NCBI RefSeq assembly: GCF_000204055.1
Contig: NW_006768796.1
Span: 494,084 to 558,083, forward strand
Source of the DNA: Melampsora larici-populina 98AG31
Taxonomy: Eukaryota; Basidiomycota; Pucciniomycetes; Pucciniales; Melampsoraceae
DNA length: 64,000 bases
Reading direction: 5' to 3'
Made by a program: the position numbers and the translations under genes. Numbering within the stretch: the stretch's first letter is position 1; each line of letters opens with the position of its first letter. This document shows positions 1 through 11,307 of the stretch, piece by piece. Below the pieces are notes generated by a model, which was not told the origin of the DNA, ran no database searches, and saw only the letters and a list, made by a program, of their open reading frames with translations.

Positions 1-2791
1 TTTGCGCTCATCATCTGATAAATCACATTCAAAAAAAATGAACGGTGCTGATTGTAATACTGTACGAAATTCCTTTCCTGTAAGGCTTTGAAAGTGAGTA
101 ATCATGCTTTTTGGCTGAATTGGAGGAATGTTCAATCCAGAAGTATTGAATGATCTCCATCTACCCCAAACTCCTTCCTTTTCTTTTGCTGAACACAACT
201 TCATTCGATTACGGAGAAGGTATTTTGCAACTCCCAACAGCACCACATGAAGGATCTCGATTGGGGTGTCCTGATGGCCATCAAATCCTGTGAGCAGGTT
301 GATCAAAATGATCAGTTTGATAAAATATGAAAGAATATAGATTCAAAAAAACAGAAATCAACCTTTCAACCGCAGAAATGGATTGAACAATTTTTCATCA
401 AATTCTTCGTTAAGTTCACGGCAGACCTTTTCTACTTCCTCTTTTGAAAAGGATGAATTACGATGCATTTCTTGAACCTTTCTTACAAATGTCATATTCA
501 GCTGATCCCAAATTCCGAATTTTGCCGATTCACTGTCAAACATTTTAAGGGTCCCTGGCCGTTGCGCTAGTTCCCAGAGCTCTTTTGTTTTTTTTATAGT
601 TTCTGACCAGTCTCTTTTGGGTAAAGACAGCTTTAAACAGAACACAGAGTAGAATGAATGAGTCATGAAAGAAACCAGTTGTGAGAGTGTGAAAAACTGA
701 AAGCTACCTTATGCCCTTCCTCATCAAGTCCCAGGAAGTTACTGACATATTTCGTTGATTTTTTATCTGCCAGTGAATTTACCCTCGAGTCGCAAATTCG
801 GCATGGAGTAAGCGAGACAGTTGGGTTCATCGTATTGGTCACTTCCGCATGCATCGGTGAGTCTCCTAAATGACATAAAACAAATGGAGCCACTAAGACT
901 TCTTTCTTGACCCGGTCATCATATGCCACAAAACCATTTGTAGTCAGTTCACTGAGGAGAACAATTTATTGTTAGATTATATTATCAAAAGACAGAATCG
1001 CCAACAAGTCACTTACTTTATTGAATCAACCACAGGATCAGCGAGCTCCAAAGCGCTTGCTGTATTTGATGTTGTCAGAAAGTGACAATTGTATTCTAGA
1101 TTTGCAAATTTTGAGGGTAATCCGGCCAGATTAAAATAGAACGCCAGGCGCTTGTTCCACCGTTTTGAAATGTTTCCTGACAGGTCATCACAATACAAGA
1201 CCAAAGGCACATGGCGAATGATCCTGTCACCCGCTTTTTTTTGCCATTGATTTTGTATTGGCATTTCAGAAAATTTCCCACCACCGATGTCCTCTAAAAT
1301 CTTGAATGAGTTCCTTTGTTGCAACTAAATATGTTATTTGTGAAGACTTACCATACATGAAATTCCCACAGTGGTTTTTCATTAGACTATGATCCCTCAT
1401 TTCAATATTGTTGAATAATTTCCAAAAAAAATCCACATTGATCGACTTTAGATTTGGTGAATCGAAGGATAAAGCTGATGGATATTCTACACGGATCTGC
1501 TGCTGGCCTTCAGGCCCCTTACCAACAACCTGATGTGTGAATACACACTTTGCAAATACTTGAGTGTTGATTCAATAGAAATACTTTGGTATTACAAGTC
1601 TCTTTGATTTAAGTTGGACTGGCTCATGTAAAAAGAAGTGCCCATTGGGTGACTCGATCATCTGGACCCGTAGATCGGTATCTAGATCTTCTCGCCATTT
1701 TTTTGACTGGGTAAAACGGTGTACTTTGGATGTTAAGGTAGGTAATTCAGGCATAAATTCAAGATGTTCCATTACGTAAGGATTGGCTAACTCCTTATTA
1801 ATAGGAAAGAGATTTACATATGTTAATGTAGGAATTGATTTCATCAAATTAAAGTGGAAAAGGTTCACTTGAGTCAAAATTTGCTTGATTTTCAGTCCAA
1901 AACAAGGTTTCTCCAAGGGACTGAGACCCTCGGAGACATCAAAATCAAATCGCTTCTTCAATTCTCGGCGTACACGTTGAAGAGTTTTGTATGCTGGAAG
2001 TTTGACACCAAGAAGCCCAACAAACAAACGAACTCGTTCATATTGAAGTAAAGACATGATAGTCCTGGATGAGCCGAGAATCAACATTCCCACAAGTTCC
2101 TGATTGTGGCAATAAAAGTTAAACAATACACTGAATGCTATAGATAAAACGACTAACCTCCAAGCTGGAGAAAGGAGCCCAGGAAGACGAATCCTGCTTT
2201 TTGGTGAACATCTCTTCTTGTGTAGATTCCTCATCTGAGGTGGATGATGTTCCTTTTTCATCATCTTCATCAAGGTCATCCATTGAATCGTTTTCTTCAT
2301 CATCGTTGGTACCATGCAGACTATAAGCTGGATCTTCAAAAAGATGTGAATAATCTCGTGTCCAAAGGTCAACCAGAGCCCGACGCCGATGATAATTTTT
2401 ATCAACATCAGATAGGTTATCAATCTCAATTTCAATTTCTTGGTTATCCATATTAAGATGATTGGAGATAATACCATCCATCGCATTTGCTGGAGGTGAA
2501 TCGGGTGCGATTGCATCATCTTCAAAAGATATCAAGTTGGAAGCTGCAATGCGTTGGGAAGACCATCTTGTGAAATGTCGGATGTGATTTTCAGATTTAG
2601 AATGTCTCTTAATCGATCCTTCTTGCATAGTCCGGTTTCCTGGACAGGCAAGACACAAGTATACAATGTCTGCTGGCCCACGAACAATCTCTGAAAAGCC
2701 TGGGAAGACCGTTCTGTGTCAGCTTCGATGTTCTTGTTAAATTGGCATTTGGAGATGATTTACATTCATCAATGTACCGAGCTTCAGCCAT
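1..2791 (-). CDS. CACTA/Plavaka-like DNA transposase, multi-exon, 3' end outside window
   Basis: Probable cut-and-paste transposase of the large basidiomycete CACTA/Plavaka kind. From the N-terminus there is a zinc-finger-like C-x2-C...H-x5-H block (about 2655-2585, starting CLACPGNR), an acidic linker, and then conserved-looking blocks VPLVLYCDDLSGNISKRWNK (about 1207-1148), PFVLCHLGDSPMHAEVTNT (about 890-830) and DTPIEILHVVLLGVAKYL (about 275-220). Blocks in different frames join through plausible GT-AG introns, for example about 936-1016 and 624-700, so the gene could still be translatable. The first exon is uncertain: an ATG at 2791 is a candidate start, but its frame does not join cleanly to the finger exon. 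Coding runs off the left edge. I recognise the family from motifs, not from a search; KDZ-type elements are an alternative. Confidence 0.62.
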
Positions 2792-3205
2792 TTTGAGTAT
2801 GTTTTGATTTCTGAATATGAGGTGAGATGAGAAGAACCAAGGATTGAAGAGCGGAGAAAAAAATTGCAGAAAACGTCCTTTGACCAAAGGGAATGAAGAG
2901 AGTTTGTGCAATGTTCTTTTGGTCCAGAGACAAAAACATGTTGCTCTCCCGGTTGGCCACCGTGTTTCAGTGGATGATGACCTGCTGCACATCCGCTGAT
3001 CATTAAACCAGTGGGAACGTGATACAATATCACGGGGTTGTCAAAGGGTAATGAACCTTGAGTGATCAACCGCTGTGGGTGTGGTTGATCAACTGTAATT
3101 CCAGGGACAAGCGCAGACCCGGTCAGATTGTGGTACCGCACCAAGTATACCCCAGGCTACAACAGTAAATTTTGAAACCTCCTCAAACCGGTTCCTCAAC
3201 AAAAG
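2792..3205. other. Junction between the left transposase and the Gypsy fragment
   Basis: About 400 bases without a supported gene. It holds the upstream flank of the minus-strand transposase. Somewhere near 3145-3200 lies the breakpoint where a plus-strand Ty3 integrase frame begins abruptly. A minus-strand open frame (2737-3144) has no recognised domain. No terminal repeat or target duplication is evident at the junction. Confidence 0.4.
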
Positions 3206-4138
3206 ATGGGTCCATGGTGTAGAGATGATTTATCAGGATGGGTTGAAGCGGTACCTTTGGTAAATTTAAAGGCGGATAAGGTTGCTGAATTTTTAGAAAA
3301 AGAGTGGATATTTAGGTATGGTGCAATCAAAATGGTTACAGTTGATGGAGGAGGTGAATTTAAAGATGAATTAGTTAAGGCAGTTGAAAGGTGTGAAGCA
3401 AAACTTAGAATTGTTACACCTTATTATCCACAGGCAGCTGGAATGGTTGAGAGAGGTCACAAGCCAATCAAGGATACCTTAGTCAAAATGTGTAGTACAA
3501 GTCCAAGTGCTTGGCGGAAGACTTTACCAATGGTTTTATTTGCAGATAGAATTTCAGCAAAGAGAACTACAGGAATTTCACCTTATGAGATGGTTTTTGG
3601 TCAAAGAGCGGTCTTACCTGTTGATGTTGAGGCTGGAACTTTCTTAGGAGTTAATTGGGAAGAAGTACATACAAGAGCTGAATTATTAGACGCAAGAACT
3701 GAACAATTATTAAGAAGAGAAGAAATGATGGACAATGCGTACAGTAAAATGATGAGAGTTAGGCAAGAAAGTGTTAGGTATTGGGACAAGAAAAATGCAC
3801 ACAAATCAAGGAAAAGTCCTTTGGAAGTTGGTGATATGGTTTTAGTTTATAATGCATCTTTAGAAAGTCAATGGGGTAAATTGTTTGAAAACAGATGGAA
3901 TGGTCCTTATAAAGTCAAAGAACAATTACATATGGGGTCTTTTGTTTTAGAAGAATTAGATGGTACTGAATTACGGCGAAGGTATGCGGCTTCTCATGTC
4001 AAGAAATTTTATGCAAGAGGCACGAATGAAGTAGAAGAAAGTACAGATGAAGAAGATTCAAATGAGCAACAAAGTGGTGAAGATTTTATGGATAAAGATT
4101 CACAATGGGAAGAAAGTGATGAGGAGTTTGATGTTTAA
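3206..4138 (+). pseudogene. Ty3/Gypsy integrase, 5'-truncated (catalytic core and C-terminal domain)
   Basis: C-terminal end of a Ty3/Gypsy polyprotein. The integrase core shows DDLSGWVEA (residues 7-15), the second aspartate in VTVDGGGEF (D47) and the glutamate in GMVERGHKPIKDTL (E82). The D-E spacing is 35, as expected for retroviral-type integrases. A C-terminal barrel-like region follows (about 205-265: GDMVLVYNA, RWNGPYKV, YAASHVKKF), then an acidic tail and a clean TAA. Protease, RT and RNase H and the zinc-binding N-terminus of integrase are missing upstream, where unrelated minus-strand sequence begins. The surviving frame has no stops, so the truncation looks more recent than the decay of other elements here. 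The ATG is only the first methionine in the open frame. Confidence 0.88.
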
Positions 4139-6191
4139 ATTAAAATTACAAAAGTAAGTAAAATTCAATATAGATTGTGGTTTCTTTTTGACTTATTTTT
4201 TAGATTTTTATGGTTATGTTTCTTTTGGAGTTATGTTTCTCTATCTTTTTTTCTTTTTTTTATGTTATGTTTTCTTTATTGAATCACGGCTATGGGTTAC
4301 TTCATCAAACAACATAGAGGTGGATTTCATCATTTTAGTTACGGGCTAATTTTCAATTTTCTAAGATTATGGTTATGTTTCTCTTATTTCTATTTCTTTT
4401 TTTTATTTAATTCAATCAATTATTCAACCAAGAGGGTATTGAAATCATTTAGTGAAGAGGGTACAACAAAATACAAAGTAGTGGCGGGTTCTTCACTTAT
4501 CAATTTATTTTATCAGTTTTTTTCTTTTTGGTTATTTTGGGGTTTTACAAATTTAGTTGGCAGGGTTTCTAATTTTTTTATTTTTTATTCGTACAAAGGT
4601 TCCTTGAAAATTACGGGTGCTGAAACTACTTTAACAAAATTATTGAAGTTAACATTATTGTAACATAAGTCATACAAGTCAAAAAGGGTCATACAAAATT
4701 TACAATACAAAAATTTATTAGCGGCAGGTTCAAATCAATCAAATTTGGCGTGAAGGTTTTATCAAATCAAGGGTTATGTTTCAATTTTATTGTTTCATTT
4801 TTACTATTTTCACTTACTTTAATTATCATTCAAGGCGGTCATGGGTTCATAAAATATTCAAACATCATAGAGGCAGGTTTCAATTAATTCTCACAATTTC
4901 AAGTTACGGTTATATTTCATTCATATAGAGTCTTCGGTTATGTTTCTTTGGTTATCACCATGTAAATATCCTTGTAGCACGTCGACGTGCACACACGAAA
5001 GACTTTCCTTAGACCCTGTAACAACCCATCAAAGAGGTGCCACAACAAGCACATCTTCCCCTTATCACCTGGGAGGTTGAAAGTCAGTTGACCCCTGCTG
5101 ACAACAAAGGATTCTGCAAATCCTTTGAACAAATCACAAAGCACAAAGGGTGCTCAACAACAATCTCAGTCTAAATTCGACCAAAAGACTTGGAGTTTTA
5201 TTTCAAAACTCTCCGTGTGTGCACGTCGACGTGCCACACAGATATTTACATGGTGTATGTTTCAATTTTTATTTTTATTTTTTATTTTTATTTTTTCTTC
5301 TCTTTTCTTTTGGGCGCGGAGTTTACAATTAAAATTAAAGGTCAAAATTATACATCAGTCAATTTTGGGGGTAATAAATCAATGGTGAAGAGGGAACAAC
5401 ACAACATAGCTGTGGTGGGTTCTTCACCTCTTTCTTATTTTTCTTATTTTCATTTTCTCTTGTTCTTCATTTTTCTTTCATTTCAGATTTGGGGCACAAC
5501 TAGTTTACAAGTTAATCAATTACATCAGGGTGCAATATGTCACATACACTACATTCAACGGCAGCGGGTATATCTTATTCATTTTTTTTGGGCAGAATTA
5601 TTCACACAAGGTTACGGGCTTTCAAGTTTGAAAATTTATTGGTTATGTTTCTTTTATCTTATTTCTCTTATGTTTCATTTTGGTTTTGGGAAAGGTCCTC
5701 ACTCAAAGATGTGAGAGGAGTGGAGGAAAGTTGGAGACGTGGAATGGACTCTTATTCATCATCAAAATAGGAGGTTAATTGTTTTTTTATCATAGTTAAT
5801 TTACATATTCAATTTTAAATACAACATATAGTCATTCAATTTCAAATATGATATATAAGTTGCACAAGTTGAAGCTTGTGAATACAATTAGTCATCATTC
5901 AGAATCTTATCTCACTTATCAAATTACTCAATTCATCAATTCTCAATTTACAATACTCATTTTACTAGGTGGGAGGCAAACATCATTGTGTTTTGGGGGA
6001 GTTGACATTACATTATCAAAAGCAAATGTTCTTCATGTTGCATGATGGGGACATCATGTGGTTTTGGGGGAGGCTGTGGTAATCAAAAGTATTCAAGAGA
6101 CAAATACACAATTCATTTTTAGTTTTATTTTTTTATTTTTTTATTTTATTCATTTCATTTTATTTTATTATTTTGTCATTTTATTTTATCA
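4139..6191 (+). other. AT-rich non-coding tail of the Gypsy element (left part)
   Basis: Downstream of the integrase there is no supported gene. The stretch is T-rich with many short hydrophobic open frames that are composition artefacts. A word of the form GGTTATGTTTC recurs at about 4209, 4368, 4766, 4935 and 5638, pointing to an internally repetitive 3' region or LTR. It is interrupted by the MITE at 4956-5255 and the Tc1-type element at 6192. Similar vocabulary resumes after 8172, so this was probably one continuous tail. Confidence 0.45.
4956..5255. mobile_element. 300-bp non-autonomous CACC-ended MITE with palindromic subterminal motif
   Basis: Perfect 14-bp inverted ends: CACCATGTAAATAT at 4956 and ATATTTACATGGTG ending at 5255. 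The arms continue inward to about 45 bp and each carries the self-complementary word GCACGTCGACGTGC. The flanks are TAT on both sides. Removing the element and one TAT restores GGTTATGTTTCAATT, a word found intact nearby at about 4765. A 3-bp target duplication and CAC- ends fit a CACTA-type element; a Harbinger-like origin is less likely. No coding capacity. Confidence 0.82.
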
Positions 6192-8171
6192 TACAGTCAA
6201 TTCAAAAATACTTGTCCATCTGGTTTTATTTTATTTTATTTTCAGAGAAATACAGGTCATTTTATAAGCATAATCACATGAGTTGTATGCTTATCTGGAA
6301 TTGTGAGTCAGACCAACCACAGCGCTTGATGGGATTGATCAATCAAACCAATCCTCAGCACCATCATCTCATCCTCACTCGTCTTTCCAGTTTGATTCAA
6401 TCATTCATTTTCCATCATCTCATTCAAAGGACTTAACACAAGTTTTGAAACCAATCTCTAGGCTTTGAATTCAATCTCATTGCCTCAATGTAGACCTCTC
6501 GGCTTTGATTCAGACCTCTCGGCTTTGATCCAGACCTCTCGGTTTCGATCCAGACATCTTGGCTTCGATCCAGACATCTTGGCTTTGATTCAGACATCTC
6601 GGCTTTGGTTCAAGTCCTTCCTACTTTGATTCCAACCTCTTTGATTTGGTTCACACAATTTGACTTTGCTTTGAGTGATTCAAGGTCTTCAAAACTCCTT
6701 TTTTCAACTGAATAGATCCTTCAAATCCATGTTGTAAGCTTTGAATTCAACCTTGAAGACTTGGATGTTTGCTGATTGACTCAATAGTTCCATCTTTATT
6801 CATCTTCCTCAGCTCTGAATCTGTTCATGATTGTATCAATTGTATCAATTCTCATTTTGCTCTTATTTTGTCTCTTCCTGTTACCAGTGTGATAGACTCT
6901 TTGAAGCACATCCTATCCCATTGGTGCTCTAATCGTATTACAAATGCATCAATATCATGTTCCAAAGTAAGGAGAATGTGTGCCATATAGTGGTTTACAG
7001 ACGGGCTGAGGTCAAACGATTCTGAGACCGATTCACAGATGGAACACCCTCCATACTGAAGTCAGCAAGCACGCCAGCGACTACAAGGTGCGAGCTCAGT
7101 TCAGGCTGCAAACGAGAGATCAACCTGTCTATCTAACAAGACATAAAGTACTCCTAGGCAAGGGAGTGAGTTCATAGACTAAATTGATCAAAAGACTTGA
7201 GCCCAAGAGCAAATGATTATGTTATTGATCATGATCATTTGGATGGCACATACAATCTTCTTATAGGTATACAAATAGGTTAAGAGACTTGTTTCTATCC
7301 GAGGTACAAGCACAACAAAACATGTAAGCACATAGCACAAAGAAAAAGCAAACACACTGAGATCCACAAATGTTGGCGGATGAGCATAAAGCTATTGGAC
7401 TCCTGTATCTACTAATCCAAGCCACAAGAACAATGAGTATAAATGATCAAAGTGACAACCAACATATACTTGGGTATCAATAGGATGAATGCAAGATGGT
7501 GTACACATGATCAATCAGTGCTGCTGAATGGGACTTGGTGAATCAATTCATCTCTAAAGTAGTCTGAAGGATTTTTGAACAGAACAATATATCACTTGAT
7601 CAGACAAGGAGATATCTATTCAAAAGATCGGAACTGTTTCAATTAGCGGATGTTTAGTCAGTGAACAGGAGTCAAGCCATTGAACATACCTTGATTTGAT
7701 GACCAGGCATGGAGTCCAGTCAGAAAAATTGAAAGTATTCGGTGAACAGAGGTAGAAAACGGACTGACTGGAGAGATGAGAAGGGGTTCAGGGTCAGATA
7801 ATGGATTCCAATACAAGAAAGATATTCAAGAAGCTTAATTGAATCATTGCCGAGATGTTGGAATCAAGACCAAGAGTGTTGAATCAAGACCGAGACATTG
7901 TAATGAAAGCCTAAAGGATGTCTCCAAAGCTCTGGGGATAGTGACAATGCCGGGAGGGGTGATTGAATCAAACTGGAAAGACGAGTGAGGATGAGATGAT
8001 GGTGCTGAGGATTGGTTCAATTGATCAATCCGATCAAGCGCTGTGGTTGGTCTGACTCACAATTCCAGATAAGCATACAACTCATGTGATTATGCTTATA
8101 AAATGACCTGTATTGCTCTGAAAATAAAATAAAATAAAACCAGATGGACAAGCATTTTTGGATTGACTGTA
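6192..8171. mobile_element. 1.98-kb non-autonomous Tc1/mariner-type element with 215-bp terminal inverted repeats
   Basis: Left end TACAGTCAATTCAAAAATAC at 6192 and the inverse of TACAGTCAATCCAAAAATGC ending at 8171. The inverted repeats stay about 96% identical for roughly 215 bp (to about 6408 and from about 7956). TA at both ends fits the TA duplication of Tc1/mariner elements, and CAGTC- starts are common in that group. Inside the arms both sides carry a 20-bp repeat family. The centre (about 6640-7830) has no protein I recognise; a 73-residue frame at 6769 has no visible domain. A DD34E transposase of the matching superfamily sits at the right edge of the window, but its ends are not visible, so pairing them is only a suggestion. 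Confidence 0.85.
6492..6611. repeat. Six tandem copies of a 20-bp repeat, subterminal in the Tc1-type element
   Basis: Unit approximately AGACCTCTCGGCTTTGATTC, repeated head to tail at 6492, 6512, 6532, 6552, 6572 and 6592 with a few substitutions each. Degenerate inverted versions lie inside the other arm near 7855-7900. Subterminal repeats in DNA transposons are often transposase-binding sites. Confidence 0.9.
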
Positions 8172-9801
8172 TTTCATTTTATTTCATCTTATTTTTATAT
8201 GTTACATGTTGATTTTTGAGTGTAATGGTTATGTGTAGGGGGTGTAGTGTAAAATGAAGCCAAAAGTCGAAATTATGGGTTTAGAACTTATGTGGAGTTG
8301 AGTGATATATGGGTTATGGGGAGTATACAGGTTTCAAGTTGGAATTTCGAAAATTATGGGTTTTGTTAGTTATGTTTAAATATATGTATGGGTTTAATGA
8401 GTTCTGTAGAGGAATCATGGTTTTGAGGTATGGGTTTAAATAAGGTCAAATTTCAAAAATCCAACAACTCAGACAGATGGTGGTAAACTGGGGTGGTAAA
8501 CTGAAAAAGCAAGCAGGGATCACTTTGAAAGATGGATTCATGGGATTATCAGACAACAGCATTGGCAAATTAAACATTACATATGAACAGGGTGGATTTG
8601 AAACTCGAAAATCACTTTCAAAATCATAAAAAGTGCTATTTTCAATCATACAACTTTGATTTTGGGGTACCACAGCATCTTTTCAGCCTAGAAGTAAGTG
8701 GGGAGGGTTATATTTTTGCATATGAACATGAAAAATCAAGTTATAAACCATATACAACATCATTAGTGGTAATACCAGGTGGTAAACTGGGTAAATCCAA
8801 TTTTGAGTATTTTCACATAAAATCAAATTTCATTTTAAGGGTACAACCAATAGAGTTAGAGTTTAGCTCGGCTGAGCAAAGTTGTAGAGCGAAAGCATAC
8901 CTTTTCTTCTGTCGGTCCAGAATTTTGATACAGTCCCTATTTCTTATCTTTTTTCAGGTTTCAAGGGTAAATTGGCGGATTTTTCAGTTTTTGTGGTAAA
9001 CAGGTCAGTTTTAATGATAAATGTGTGCTTGAAAATTTGTGAATGATACATGTGGGTGCGTTGAAGATGTTTATCAATTTTAATTTGGGGGTTCATTGAG
9101 AGTTATGCTGTGGAAAAACTGTATGAGGGTGAATTTTGAGTTTGAGGGGTGTTTTTGTCCTACTTTCTTTTTTTTTGTGTGTGTTTCAATTTTGATATGG
9201 TCAAGTGTCTCATTTCCTCCCTTTGGGAGCCTTTTAGTTAGCAAAAATTGTTATTAGAATTTAGAATAAAGCTTTTGTATCTTTTTATTGCTATTATCTG
9301 GGTAAACAACTAATGAGAGTTGGGATTTTATAATATTAGACCCTTTATTCACTTTTAATAATTTCTTGTTGAGTTGTAAGCTCATTTGCTCATTTGGAAG
9401 GTGCCTGAGTGCGCCTAGATAGTGCTACTTTTGATTTTATTGTCCTCTTTTAGCCTGGTTTTTATTAATCCAAAGACTTGAAGGTCTTAAATTTAATTCA
9501 TCAGTAATCAAAGTCCCTGTTTAAGAAGGGCATTTCTTTCTTTCTTTGAAGTCTTTCAATTCACCATCTCAAGACTTATTTCTCTTTTTATTGTGTGTGT
9601 TTGTTGATTTGTGTCTTCATTCCTCCCCTTCTTGGCTCTGCTTTCAGCTGTGTACTGAAAGAGTTCTACACCGGTCCGTCATCCCTATGTTTGTGATCAT
9701 CCAACTCCCCTACAGTCTTAGATGTGAATTGATGGAAGCGCAACCCATGACCTCTTTTTTCTTGACAGCAGTTGACTGTCAAACCCAAACACAAACTGAT
9801 G
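8172..9801. other. Continuation of the repeat-derived non-coding tail
   Basis: No supported gene. The stretch 8220-9000 shares words such as GGGTTATG and repeated GGTAAACTG with little coding signal. The stretch 9180-9800 is pyrimidine-rich and looks like retrotransposon LTR or UTR sequence, but I cannot place LTR boundaries. An open frame at 8583-8999 has no recognised domain. Confidence 0.35.
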
Positions 9802-10629
9802 TGTAGGCAACAGGGATAGGAGAATCCTAATTAGGCTCAGGCCTGTCACCCAAGGGGATACTTAGGCCTCTCCAATCCCTTATAGTGTGCACCTCTGGAA
9901 ACACTCTACTTAGACTCTACCAGTGCTACTCTTCTAGGGTAAGAGTTCTGAACAAGCTCAAATAGAAGACAAGATACAACTCATGGAGAGTTCATGATAG
10001 TGAACAAATTGAACTCTCCGTGCGATGTATCTACCTAACATGTAACCAGTTTTTCCAGGTTTTGGGTGAAGAATACACTTCCCCCAAAACCTACTGCCCA
10101 CATCTTTTCCTTCCCTCACTTAGTAGTAGAAACTAAGCAAGGGAAGGAAGTCTGATGAAATAAAATAAGAATTACTATTGAGAATGGAAAAGATTGTGAA
10201 CATGTAAATATGGCTAGAAGGGAAAAGAAAACTCATTTTGTATAATGAGAAGTTTGCCTTACAAGATGTAAATTTGGTAAAGTATGTATAACATGCCATG
10301 TTATAGTATTTATGGTGTGAAGTACTTTTTCTGTACTGAAATATCACATACAATGAGAAAAGAAGGATAAAGAAAGCTAATAATATTATATGCAAGCAAT
10401 AACTTTGTAAACCCATGCAAGAAGATGCCTTTTTCTGTAGTGTATGGTGGAAGACCAAGTCAATTCACAAGGTGCTATTGCACCTAGTTTCTTGGATACA
10501 AAAGGAATGGGCAAAAGGAAGAACAGTAGGTGCTATGCTGACCTAAAGTAAGCCTTCTCATTGGTACACCACCCCAGTTTGTTATCAATTCTTGAGAAGA
10601 AATGATCCAAATCAAGAACAATCAATATT
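9802..10629. other. No gene seen
   Basis: About 800 bases of probable repeat sequence. A minus-strand frame at 10120-10458 is hydrophobic and low in complexity, with no recognisable family. Confidence 0.3.
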
Positions 10630-10905
10630 GTACATCAATTCCTCAAAAACCAGCTCACAATGATGAATTTCAATAGTTTCAAATCAGACTCATTCACACT
10701 CAAACATGTTCTCCCTCAAGGATTTTGTTATCACCCCTTTCATACCCACTGTACAACGATGCATTAATTATTGGAAAAAACTGACAGAATTGAGACTGTA
10801 CCAGCCTTAGGATTTGTCAATGATGTAGTGTTACTCACAATGGCAATGGACAATCATCAGCTCAAATCGCAAATGCACACACAAGCTTATTGTCAAAATT
10901 TCTGG
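10630..10905 (+). pseudogene. LINE reverse transcriptase palm fragment
   Basis: Short relic of a non-LTR retrotransposon reverse transcriptase. It shows HVLPQG (cf. the LPQG block of LINE RTs) and then ALGFVNDVVLLTMAMD, which matches the catalytic F-x-D-D-V block but with the first aspartate changed to asparagine. A stop and a frame change lie between the blocks. The fragment ends exactly where the LTR-like repeat TGTCAGCCC starts. It resembles the LINE pieces at 35.8-36.4 and 38.6-38.8 kb and may belong to the same family. Confidence 0.6.
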
Positions 10906-11307
10906 TGTCAGCCCCAAGCCCTATTACTGGTACCAAAGGGCTGTCTAAATAACTATAAAAGAATACAAATAATGATTTCAACTCATGGCTCAGTTTCAAG
11001 AGCCAAGTACATATGTAATTACATACATGTAAATGTAACCATGAGGTTGCACTAAGTAAGGATGCCTTTCACAAGTGCACACCACATGAGTAACACAAGA
11101 GCTACACATACGCGTAATTGAATGATAAATAAATAATTAAAAATAATGATTACATACATCAAATGAGTATGTAATCAAACCACAAGTTGTACATAAAGGA
11201 TTTTCAGGGTTTTGAGTATATAAAGAGCTCCCTGACCCGCCAGGAAAACCCATCATCAAGATTACAATTAAGCAAATTATCAAAAAACTTAATCAATCAG
11301 ATAAATA
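10906..11307 (+). repeat. LTR-like repeat, TGTCAGC family, copy 1
   Basis: Begins TGTCAGCCCCAAGCCC and contains a TATA-like stretch (GAGTATATAAAG, about 11215). It is matched along its length by an inverted copy at 36985-37415. Two related, shorter copies lie at 36410 and 38772. TG- at the start and a TATA box followed by unrelated sequence fit a solo LTR; the right boundary is only the limit of the match. Confidence 0.68.

Noticed and set aside
2737..3144. Separate minus-strand gene upstream of the CACTA/Plavaka-like transposase
   Set aside because: No recognisable domain and no clean splice to the finger exon.
5125..5714. Small membrane proteins from hydrophobic frames
   Set aside because: They come from T-runs (Phe/Leu/Ile repeats) and overlap the MITE; no start context or splicing supports them.
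6492..6611. CRISPR-like array
   Set aside because: Units are contiguous with no spacers and lie in a eukaryotic transposon.
8583..8999. 138-codon plus-strand frame as a gene
   Set aside because: No domain; it lies in repeat-derived sequence and overlaps an antisense frame of similar quality.
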